The notes under the pieces: model-generated | Database searches by the model: none | Seen by the model: only the letters and a program-made list of their open reading frames with translations | What the model was told of the DNA's origin: nothing | Assembly (NCBI GenBank): GCA_910575075.1 | Contig: CAJTCY010000011.1 | Coordinates: forward strand, 86,372-150,371 | DNA length: 64,000 bases | Reading direction: 5' to 3' | From: Lachnospiraceae bacterium | GTDB taxonomy: Bacteria > Bacillota > Clostridia > Lachnospirales > Lachnospiraceae | Program-made: the position numbers and the translations under genes | Shown here: positions 56,665 through 64,000 of the stretch, one piece after another | How the letters are laid out: every line of letters starts with the position of its first letter | Position numbering within the stretch: position 1 is the stretch's first letter

Positions 56665-58130
56665 ACACCAGTTTACAACTTTTTACATAAAAATGTCGTA
56701 TAGGGCTTTATCTGTGTATAATAAATTCGTCCAAATTATTATAAAGGAAAGTGACCCTATACGACAAATTTATTATACAACAAAGACAGCCTGATTGGTA
56801 GGCTTCATCATTATTTTTACATTTATTTCCAGAAATTTCCTGCCCCTACTGCTGAAACACTGTTTCTGTTAGTGCTATCCATACTTGCAATGGAATCGGC
56901 CCATTCCATACGTTTTCTCTACCGGCATTTTTTATCCGGCATAACAGAGAAATCGCTGAATGCTTTTTATTATGCCTGTTCTTATGCCAAAGTAGATTAT
57001 TCACGATTTATAAACATTACGGCATGTATGGCTTTGAAACTCATTCCCCAGTCTCTGCGATCACAGCCCGTTTTCTTGTGTTTGGATGATACTGTGGTGG
57101 CAAAGTTCGGGACAAAATTTGACAACGTGTCAAAACTGTTCGACCATGCAGCGCATAATGGCTCCAATTACCTCAATGGGCATTGCTTTGTCAGCCTCAT
57201 GCTCTGTGTACCTGTATGGAAAAAACAGCGCATTGTTTATCTGGCTGTCCCTTTGGGATACCGTATGTGGACGAGGGAAACATCCAAGCTGGAACTTGCG
57301 GCCTCCATGGTAAGGCAAGCCATGCCGGGGCTTTCCGCGCAGAAAAACGTGATTCTCCTCTGTGACAGTTGGTACGCGAAAAAAGATCTGGCATGTGTCA
57401 CGGAAGAGTACACGAATCTGGATATCATCTGCAATGCCAGACATGACTCCGTCCTCTATGACCTTGCCCCACAGCCAACAGGCAGGAGGGGTAGGCCTGC
57501 AAAACTTGGCCGCCGCCTTTCCGTTGCAGAAGATTTTGTACTTTCAGACGAAAAGATAGGCGGTTATTACATTTGGGCACGCCGTGTCCTTACGAATATT
57601 TTCGGTACCAGGGAAGTCCTTGCGTATGTGACAGCCACAGGGAAGGATGGTGATGCCAGGCGCCTGTTTTTCAGCACGGTATTCCAGGCACAACTGCAGG
57701 TTTTTTGTGCCTGGCAGGAAAAGGCGCCCCTGAACCAGGCAGGAAGTGCATGGATGGATTGCATCCCCTTGTTCCTATACTCATTCAGATGGAACACTGA
57801 AGTGAGCTATTACGAACAGAAAACCTTTTGGTCGCTATGCAGCTACATGGTACGCAGTCGGAAAGGGATTGAAATGCTGGTTAATTTAATCAACATAGCT
57901 TACGGTGCAATGAAACTGCTGCCATACCAGGATGAGGTGTTTTCAAAGTACCGTAATAAAAGCGTACAGGATTTCCGGTTTGCGCTCAGTGAACGGATTC
58001 AGCAAGAAGTATTTTTTGCCACTTTCGTGAAAAAGAGCAAAAGTATCATAAAATCCTCTGTTCTTATGAAAGTCCTGAAATACCTTGTCCGACAAAAGGA
58101 CTGTCATTTATAAAAGTTGTAAACTGGTGT
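56665..58130 (+). mobile_element. Insertion sequence with 19-bp terminal inverted repeats
   Basis: ACACCAGTTTACAACTTTT at the left end and its exact complement at the right enclose a single transposase gene. The 1466-bp element appears complete. I see no convincing target duplication. Confidence 0.85.
56872..58113 (+). CDS. IS transposase (DDE type)
   Basis: 413 residues from GTG 56872. Catalytic Asp in FLCLDDTVVAKFG, second Asp in VILLCDSWYAKKDL and a late Glu in RWNTEVSYYEQK resemble IS701/IS4-like transposases. The frame stays open to 56755 and encodes plausible sequence (SLIGRLHHYFYIYFQKF), with GGAAAG just upstream, so translation probably begins earlier at a non-standard codon. Confidence 0.85.
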   Translation: MLSILAMESAHSIRFLYRHFLSGITEKSLNAFYYACSYAKVDYSRFINITACMALKLIPQSLRSQPVFLCLDDTVVAKFGTKFDNVSKLFDHAAHNGSNYLNGHCFVSLMLCVPVWKKQRIVYLAVPLGYRMWTRETSKLELAASMVRQAMPGLSAQKNVILLCDSWYAKKDLACVTEEYTNLDIICNARHDSVLYDLAPQPTGRRGRPAKLGRRLSVAEDFVLSDEKIGGYYIWARRVLTNIFGTREVLAYVTATGKDGDARRLFFSTVFQAQLQVFCAWQEKAPLNQAGSAWMDCIPLFLYSFRWNTEVSYYEQKTFWSLCSYMVRSRKGIEMLVNLINIAYGAMKLLPYQDEVFSKYRNKSVQDFRFALSERIQQEVFFATFVKKSKSIIKSSVLMKVLKYLVRQKDCHL

Positions 58131-58492
58131 CTCATAAGTCAGCGTGTTTTAAAAAACTTTTTATAACTATTTCCCCAGTTGTAACATCCGTCCTTTTCAC
58201 ACTACTGCTCTTCTGACTAAAAAAACTCCTTTTGAAGTTCTTGCTTTTTCACCAAAATCTAATTTTTATTCTAATGATTTCAAACCTGCCTGATATGCTG
58301 CCATCTCCTCCTCACTGTGGTGGTCACAAGCATTAGAACATGCCTGAGTGTATCCTTTCAGGGACACACTCAGGCATAAATAATTTTCTTTTGAAAAGGC
58401 ACAATCACAACTGTTGATACTGGCTGAGAGTTTTAAACTAGCGGCTTTCAAAGGATAGCAAGTTCAAAATTGGGAAAAGCTAAAATAAAGTA
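58131..58492. other. Gap between IS and the SIR2 pair
   Basis: About 360 bp with a minus-strand remnant (CDHHSEEEMAAYQAGLKSLE) and a 12-bp inverted repeat at 58341-58376 (ATGCCTGAGTGT and complement), possibly the terminator of the SIR2 pair. No intact gene. Confidence 0.4.
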
Positions 58493-59398
58493 TTAATTTA
58501 AATATATATTACTCAATGTATAAATAGCATTAATTGTACTTTTTATTTCCTGTAAATAATGAATTGGCTTAACAAACGAACTTTGACTGATAGAAGTGTT
58601 AACACCGATACAATCTACGACAGCACCTGTTTCTATTGCTAATTCCATGAATTTGAGTAATTGAAAAGGAACATATATACAAGAAGTAGTCAATAATATA
58701 GTATCATCCGAATTAATTGAAAATCTTTTAAGGAAGTACTTAAATGTATCCAACGAATTGGCTCTTCTTGCTGGATCAGAACTTGGAGCCGCCAATACGT
58801 AAAAACAGCTTTCTTTATATCGCTCTTTATACTTTCGCATAGAAGATTGTAGATTCACATTGTTATTTTCGATGTAATCTTCTTTGTAATTTTCGCTTAG
58901 ACCGAATGCTGTCTCCATGCCCTTACAAATTGCCTCATATTCCGTATCAGCATTTGGAGCGTATTGGCTAACATATGGCTTTTCAATTTCATGAATTGGT
59001 CTTGTTCCAGCCAATGCGACGACTGAGACATTATTCAGGCTGTATTGGTCTATTACATATCTGGCCATCATAGGTCTGTGCAAATTTGTCAGTCGAGCAC
59101 CGCCGAGAGGCAGAATATAATTTGGTGTAAACTCTGGTTCAGTTATATTAGTCAATCCCAGATTTTCAATAAACCGCATGATTTCATTTTGATTTGCATC
59201 CACAAAACTACTTTCTTTAATGTTCCATCGTTCACCACCATCTGCTTGTTTTTTTCTATAATCCCATATTTCTGTGAAATTATTAAGCCAGCCGATATAT
59301 TCTTTCAGAGATAATCCGGCAGGAATATTACCAGCATATAAATTTATTAAACTTAATAAATCTGAAGAATAAATCCATTCAGATATACTTTGGAACAA
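58493..59398 (-). CDS. Unrecognised partner gene of the SIR2-STAND protein
   Basis: 301 residues from TTG 59398, overlapping the 3' end of the SIR2-STAND gene by 46 bases. No ATG is available before residue 70, so translation is probably coupled or starts at TTG. Motifs: LPLGGARLTNLHRPMMARYV, VVALAGTRPI, APNADTEYEAI, AAPSSDPARRANSLDTFKYF and TSCIYVPFQLL. The order GG-R / ALAGTRP / E / S-xT resembles the DUF218 (YdcF/SanA) fold, but only weakly. No membrane segments. The tight overlap suggests a joint function. Confidence 0.7.
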   Translation of the reverse strand: MFQSISEWIYSSDLLSLINLYAGNIPAGLSLKEYIGWLNNFTEIWDYRKKQADGGERWNIKESSFVDANQNEIMRFIENLGLTNITEPEFTPNYILPLGGARLTNLHRPMMARYVIDQYSLNNVSVVALAGTRPIHEIEKPYVSQYAPNADTEYEAICKGMETAFGLSENYKEDYIENNNVNLQSSMRKYKERYKESCFYVLAAPSSDPARRANSLDTFKYFLKRFSINSDDTILLTTSCIYVPFQLLKFMELAIETGAVVDCIGVNTSISQSSFVKPIHYLQEIKSTINAIYTLSNIYLN

Positions 59399-61665
59399 AT
59401 CAGCAATTCAATAGAATCATCAATATCCGCTGTAAATTTTGCTTTATATCCATACAAATATTTATAATAAAACAAATCACCAAGACACTCTGCAGCAACA
59501 GCACATCCTATCGCATATTTTTTTCTCTGCCTATAAGGAAGATTTTTTTTATCCTTCCAAAAATTTTCAATTTTAAACCCATCCAATATTTCCACATAAT
59601 ATTTTCTTACATTATCGATTGGATTTTTATTATCAGGATAATGTAATAAATTTTCTGTTCTGCAATGATTCACTTTTTGTACTAAATAAACAGCCTCAAA
59701 AAAATCAAGAAATTCTTCATGCACGAAAGATATCTGATTTTCGTCTTGATTTTCCGCATTTTCGGAATAATGTATTAAATTGAGGACTCGATTTGCCTTA
59801 GTCATTGCGGCATGCATTTCTTCTTTGGTTGTATTAGTGTCATCGCAGCAAACATTTAGCATGATGGTTTGGCGATTCCAGTTCCGCATCTTATGCGCTA
59901 ACTGCGGAAGAATTTTAAATATAATATAATCTACGTATTCCTTGTCTTTCAAGTCAATATAATTATATTTCTGAGATAAAATATACTTATATAGTATTTC
60001 ACCACTGTTGTAGAGTTTTTCTTCTTTCATAAAATCAGAAAATTCAGTTGAGAGTGCAGTTTCTCCTGTTATATTTCTGAGGGTTCTTTGGGTTTTTGCA
60101 TATAGGGACACAAATAAGGGATTACGCAAAATTACCTTCAAATCTTTATCCGGGTAGATGTTATTTTTCTTGAAATATGTTTCATATATTTCTGTTTTGT
60201 ACCATATTTCAAATATAATTTTAGGTGCTTTTCTAAATGCCTCATGTAGATTTTCAAATATTTTTGCATTTCTTGCAGAAAAGATAAATTTTGCCGAACT
60301 ATTTTCTGCTTTGATTCTACTAATAACTTCTGCTATCTCCATGTTGAATAAAATAAAATCATTTTCATTCATTTCATTTAAACCATCAAATATTATCCAA
60401 TTTTCCCGACCGGTTTTACATCTGCTCACAATCTGATCTTTTATTCCGGAGTCCTTTTTATATTCTTTCAACGTAAAAAACAAAGCCTTTGGTCTGTTAT
60501 AGTAATATGTTTTAGCCAAAATGGTTGTTTTTCCCATTCCACCTCCGCCACGAATGCCTGTTTTATCTCTTGGTATATGGTCAACTAGCCAAAAGCAACA
60601 TTCCTTTGATTTGTCGATGATATTAAAAAAGTTACTTAATCCATCAAATTGTGTCTGGTTGTCACCAATATGTTTGCTGACTTTAAAAGATGGGGTCATA
60701 AATTCTTCATCTGTAATGTTTTCTGCCTGCATAACATAAGTTGCTGCAATTGGTGATATTGTATTATTCTTCACACATTGTGTGTAAACATCTGGGTATA
60801 CACTCTCTAAAAGTTTTTCTAATATAATAGTTACACACTCGTATTGATGTGTGGGATAGAAAATTACATTTAAAATATGATGCTTAGATAGTCGCTTCCT
60901 TTCTTCATCTATATCTTGTTCGTTGCACTCCATAATTGCAAAGTGATCATTTCCATTATTTCCTAATTTGATTAAGTGTTCTGCAAGTCTGTCCTGTTTT
61001 AGGCTTGCGCCTATGAAAAGCAATTTTTTTGTATTTATCATCAAATGTAAACCTTTATTAAGCTCAGAGTCTTTTTTTCCATAATGTCTGATATATGATT
61101 CCTTAGTAAATATTAAATCTTTTTGTTCTGAATAAATATCACCATGCAGCTTTAAAACGGTATGTATTGGGTGTTTTTCAGTAAGAAATTTACTGATTAA
61201 TTCCTGATCCCTTACATATGTAACTTTTGCTGATTTCCTTTGGGCTGCAAACACATTTTCTATTATACAGTCAAAATTAGTAGTAATAATATCTGTAAAT
61301 AAATATGGCAGAATATCTACAGCTTTACCCCTGAAATCAACATCTTTCAACTTTTCCTCTGAAAATATCCTCTGAATATCGTGATATATCAGATTATCCC
61401 CTCTAATCTCTGCAATTTTTTGAGCAGTAGCCTCATAATTAGCATCATTACTGCCAGCAAGCCCAATTAGTTTATTGCGGTCCTCTTTATTATTGATTTT
61501 ATGTATCAAATTAAGCAATAGTCCTTTCCAATCTGGATAACCAAAATCAACAGATAATCCAGCACCAACTACCGGACATATTACAGAATCACTACAGTTA
61601 TTGACCAGACTATCAAATATATCTCTATTTTCATCGGCAAAATCCATTATCTCCTCAAATGTCAT
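59353..61665 (-). CDS. SIR2-STAND NTPase (Avs5-like)
   Basis: 770 residues. GGGGGAG precedes the ATG. Residues 1-280 are a SIR2-like NADase domain: GAGLS (34-38), TTNFD (128-132), KLHGD (172-176) and FIGAS (217-221). A STAND/NACHT ATPase follows with Walker A GGGGMGKTT (373-381) and Walker B IIFDGLNEM (D427). The C-terminal 300 residues are helical. Such proteins sense a phage component, oligomerise and deplete NAD+ so that the infected cell stops growing. The short C-terminus leaves little room for a sensor, which may be the overlapping partner. Confidence 0.85.
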   Translation of the reverse strand: MTFEEIMDFADENRDIFDSLVNNCSDSVICPVVGAGLSVDFGYPDWKGLLLNLIHKINNKEDRNKLIGLAGSNDANYEATAQKIAEIRGDNLIYHDIQRIFSEEKLKDVDFRGKAVDILPYLFTDIITTNFDCIIENVFAAQRKSAKVTYVRDQELISKFLTEKHPIHTVLKLHGDIYSEQKDLIFTKESYIRHYGKKDSELNKGLHLMINTKKLLFIGASLKQDRLAEHLIKLGNNGNDHFAIMECNEQDIDEERKRLSKHHILNVIFYPTHQYECVTIILEKLLESVYPDVYTQCVKNNTISPIAATYVMQAENITDEEFMTPSFKVSKHIGDNQTQFDGLSNFFNIIDKSKECCFWLVDHIPRDKTGIRGGGGMGKTTILAKTYYYNRPKALFFTLKEYKKDSGIKDQIVSRCKTGRENWIIFDGLNEMNENDFILFNMEIAEVISRIKAENSSAKFIFSARNAKIFENLHEAFRKAPKIIFEIWYKTEIYETYFKKNNIYPDKDLKVILRNPLFVSLYAKTQRTLRNITGETALSTEFSDFMKEEKLYNSGEILYKYILSQKYNYIDLKDKEYVDYIIFKILPQLAHKMRNWNRQTIMLNVCCDDTNTTKEEMHAAMTKANRVLNLIHYSENAENQDENQISFVHEEFLDFFEAVYLVQKVNHCRTENLLHYPDNKNPIDNVRKYYVEILDGFKIENFWKDKKNLPYRQRKKYAIGCAVAAECLGDLFYYKYLYGYKAKFTADIDDSIELLICSKVYLNGFILQIY

Positions 61666-61817
61666 AAGAGCATCTCCCCCTCATTTGGTAAATATATAGG
61701 TATTTGTAAAACCATAAAATATGATTTTTAAAGACAGTGTATACTTGCTATTACTTTCCTAATATTAGGACACCATTTTAAAGAATTATAGTTGTTTATC
61801 TATTTTTCGTCAACAAG

Positions 61818-61822
61818 ATTGT
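61818..61822. repeat. Target-site duplication, left
   Basis: ATTGT directly outside the left end of the IS4 element; the same five bases occur at 63400-63404. Confidence 0.75.
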
Positions 61823-63399
61823 CCTTCTTGAGTTTCCGCAGTTTTACCCACACTGCGTTGATTTCGCCTGTGTACTTATAAATAGCTTTTAAAAAATGCC
61901 CAAAATATAAGGAATCTTCTTTCTTTTTGATGTAAAATTAAATCACCACAAAATAACCTACTAAACAAAAAAGAAGGAGATTCCCTATGTCTAATTTTAC
62001 ATCAAATACTTACACATTGAAACGAAAAATTTTAACTTTTACAAATAATATTTCAAGGCAGCTTCCAAAACCTGAACGTAAATTTGCAGCCGATATCACA
62101 TACGGTATGTTAGCAGCAAAAAGCTGCCTCTTGACAGATGTTGTTGACCAGCTCCATGAGGGTTCCCAAAAAATAAATATCGTTGACTGGCTTTCCAGGC
62201 ACCTAAAAAAAGGCACCCCTGCAAAAGCTGCTGTTTCCTATCTGCAGATGGTAAAAAAGTGGGGCCCCTCAGAACCGGTCATCCATATTGATGACAGTGA
62301 CGTTGTTAAACCGGATGGTTATAAATTTGAAGCTCTCGGTGTTGTCAGGGAAGGTTCTGAAAGTACCCCTTCAAAAAACGTATATAAAAAAGGGTACCAT
62401 GTTACAGAAGCCTGTGTACTTACCACCAGCAACCATCCCGCCAGCATATTTTCAAGGATACATTCATCTTCAGAAAAGGGTTATAAATCCACCAATACCA
62501 TTACCTTTGATGCAATAGAACAGGGTGCTGCACTCTTTGGCAAGGCAACCTTCGCAATGGACCGTGGCTATGATGACAATAAGATGTTCCTTAAACTGGA
62601 TGGATTGAAACAGGATTATGTGATCCGCCTCAAATCCAACCGGAAACTGCTTTACCACAATAAATGGACATTTGCTGACGAACTTCGCAACCGTCGGAAA
62701 GGCAAAATCAAAACCAGTGTATTTTACAAAGGGAAAGACCATGAAGCCTACCTTTCCCACGTCAAGGTGCAGATCACTGCCTCCAGAAAGAACATTTACC
62801 TGGTATTGGTTTACGGCGTCACAGACCATCCAATGATGCTTGCCACAAACAAAGAAATCAGCTCCAAAGAAGATGTGGTTAAAGTGGCAAGGACTTACTT
62901 TTCCAGATGGAAGATTGAAGAATACTTCCGCTGTAAAAAACAGATGTTTCGGTTTGAGGACTTCCGCGTGAGAAAGCTTTGTGCAATCAATGCGCTGAAC
63001 TTTTATATCACTTTATGCATGGCATTCCTTGCAATGGTTTCAATGGAATCCGAATCCAATGCACTAAAGGCTGCGATTATAAAAACGGCAGACCCTGTAA
63101 AGGAAAAGGTTTTCTTCTGCTATTACCGGCTGGCGAAAGGTATCTCCGGCATACTTTCGTATGCAAGAGAGGGTGTCAGGCTCTGGTTCCGGACGAAACG
63201 TCCGGCATACCGTCAAATCTGCCTTAAGCTGGCTGCTTAAATAGATAAAAAAATAGTTCTCCCGAAGTCCGGTTCAGGCGGGGCTTATTAAAATGCCTTT
63301 AATCCCAAACCTGTCACTCTATTTCTTTCAAAAATTCGACAGAATGGCACTTTGGGGAGATTAAACTATTTTAGAATTACATTTTGCGGAAACTCAAGG
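61823..63399 (+). mobile_element. IS4-family insertion sequence
   Basis: 1577 bp with imperfect ends CCTTCTTGAGTTTCCGCA (left) and TGCGGAAACTCAAGG (right), flanked by ATTGT duplications. It encodes one intact transposase and lies 157 bp upstream of the SIR2-STAND start codon, transcribed away from it. Confidence 0.88.
61987..63240 (+). CDS. IS4-family transposase
   Basis: 417 residues. DDE residues: first Asp in HIDDSDVVKP, second in FAMDRGYDDNKMF, and the IS4 YREK signature YFSRWKIEEYFRCKK carrying the catalytic Glu. AAGGAG precedes the start. Complete and probably active. Confidence 0.93.
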   Translation: MSNFTSNTYTLKRKILTFTNNISRQLPKPERKFAADITYGMLAAKSCLLTDVVDQLHEGSQKINIVDWLSRHLKKGTPAKAAVSYLQMVKKWGPSEPVIHIDDSDVVKPDGYKFEALGVVREGSESTPSKNVYKKGYHVTEACVLTTSNHPASIFSRIHSSSEKGYKSTNTITFDAIEQGAALFGKATFAMDRGYDDNKMFLKLDGLKQDYVIRLKSNRKLLYHNKWTFADELRNRRKGKIKTSVFYKGKDHEAYLSHVKVQITASRKNIYLVLVYGVTDHPMMLATNKEISSKEDVVKVARTYFSRWKIEEYFRCKKQMFRFEDFRVRKLCAINALNFYITLCMAFLAMVSMESESNALKAAIIKTADPVKEKVFFCYYRLAKGISGILSYAREGVRLWFRTKRPAYRQICLKLAA

Positions 63400-63404
63400 A
63401 TTGT
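63400..63404. repeat. Target-site duplication, right
   Basis: ATTGT, matching 61818-61822. Confidence 0.75.
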
Positions 63405-63622
63405 ACTTTAAGTTTTCCTATTTTTTGAACCACCTGTTATGAAGTAACTTTTGTCAAGAGGTAACTTTAGAAACAACAAACTTTTTTCTCTTTGACAATA
63501 TTCACAATTTTGTCTGACAGCATCGGGAAAGAACCCTGATATAACAGTTCCCAGCAGTTGGCCATTCTGTTATTCGTGTATTGGTAAGCTACAGGCTAAT
63601 GATCTGCTAAGAGCCCTGTGAT

Positions 63623-63817
63623 TTACAAAGCATGGATCATGGTTCTTGCAAACCACATATGCTGATGATCCTTAATGTATATATCACGCTCCGGTTTCGC
63701 TAAAGATGTAGCTCCAAAATGTAGCCGCCATAAAATGATCGGTTTCCATTTTCCCTTAACCATGTCATGTACCAGCTCCAAAGCGCATGTATATTCAGTG
63801 CGTATTTTTATAAGCAA
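63623..63817 (-). pseudogene. Truncated HxlR gene
   Basis: 64 residues: YTCALELVHDMVKGKWKPII matches the HxlR protein at 43663, then homology stops after LAKPERDI and a foreign tail (HQHMWFARTMIHAL) follows. The recognition helix and wing are lost. No gene is visible from 63818 to the end. Confidence 0.75.
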
Positions 63818-64000
63818 ATACTCCTCTCCATATAGTCAAGTGTTTTTTTCAATAAATTCAATACTTTTTGATACCTGTTAATGAATGATGCTGAGGTTAT
63901 GGAGTGATCTTTACCTCATACAGGGCAGATATATAGTGTTTGTGGGCACTCCAAATAAAACGTCATCACTTCCCGTTCTAAATGGCCTCGATGTGTACCC

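Noticed and set aside
57130..57444. Minus-strand ORFs inside the first IS
   Set aside because: Shadows of the transposase gene.

Overview
The window looks like chromosome of a gut Firmicute, most likely a Lachnospiraceae member (Blautia / Ruminococcus gnavus / Dorea-like). This rests on the gene content: large secreted BspA-type leucine-rich-repeat proteins, an M60 mucinase-like peptidase with dockerin repeats, a GH30 glycosidase with a ricin-type lectin domain, NADP-glutamate dehydrogenase, ECF-type ThiT, many HxlR regulators, AAGGAGG-type ribosome binding sites, and ICE debris typical of gut Clostridia. This is inference from protein families; no rRNA or tRNA gene is present to confirm it.

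Region 1 (1-12200): the 3' part of a pseudokinase-FHA protein, then a minus-strand block for host or plant glycan attack at the cell surface: GH30, M60 peptidase and an Fn3 protein with a cohesin-like N-terminus. The last two genes are 20 bp apart. Region 2 (12200-18700): housekeeping genes (gdhA, thiT, two small proteins, a nitroreductase-resistance-like flavoprotein, YjbR, a MATE pump and its MarR regulator). A MITE-like element sits between marR and the MATE gene. Region 3 (18800-26300): a run of small minus-strand genes with the tail of a serine recombinase at one end and several broken genes (methyltransferase tail, excisionase-like HTH with a stop codon, MazF tail, carboxymuconolactone-decarboxylase-like remnant). 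It reads as an eroded mobile element with surviving cargo. Region 4 (26300-34500): a FAD-Rieske oxidoreductase, mscL, a deletion scar joining a lantibiotic-immunity ABC ATPase to a histidine-kinase tail, and an 1179-residue surface protein with a transglutaminase-like domain, LRRs and fourteen 10-residue repeats. Region 5 (34500-44700): small metabolic and regulatory genes, three HxlR regulators with palindromes in the adjacent intergenic DNA, a radical SAM gene with a structured leader, and several decayed genes.

Region 6 (44700-64000) is an accessory/defence island. Two closely similar direct copies of an rlmD 3'-end fragment (about 180 bp, roughly 10.3 kb apart) bracket a rhuM pseudogene, a 1518-residue nuclease-STAND NTPase (Avs-like), an SMC-like ATPase tail, a Mom-like fragment, an AlbA-type regulator pseudogene, phage tail-assembly-chaperone fragments and ICE helicase and Cna-B fragments. 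Beyond the second copy lie a YhcG-type nuclease broken by a 4-bp duplication, an intact IS with 19-bp terminal inverted repeats, a SIR2-STAND NTPase (Avs5-like) overlapping an unrecognised partner gene, and an IS4-family insertion with a 5-bp target duplication upstream of that pair. The SIR2-STAND plus partner pair is the best candidate for a poorly described system.
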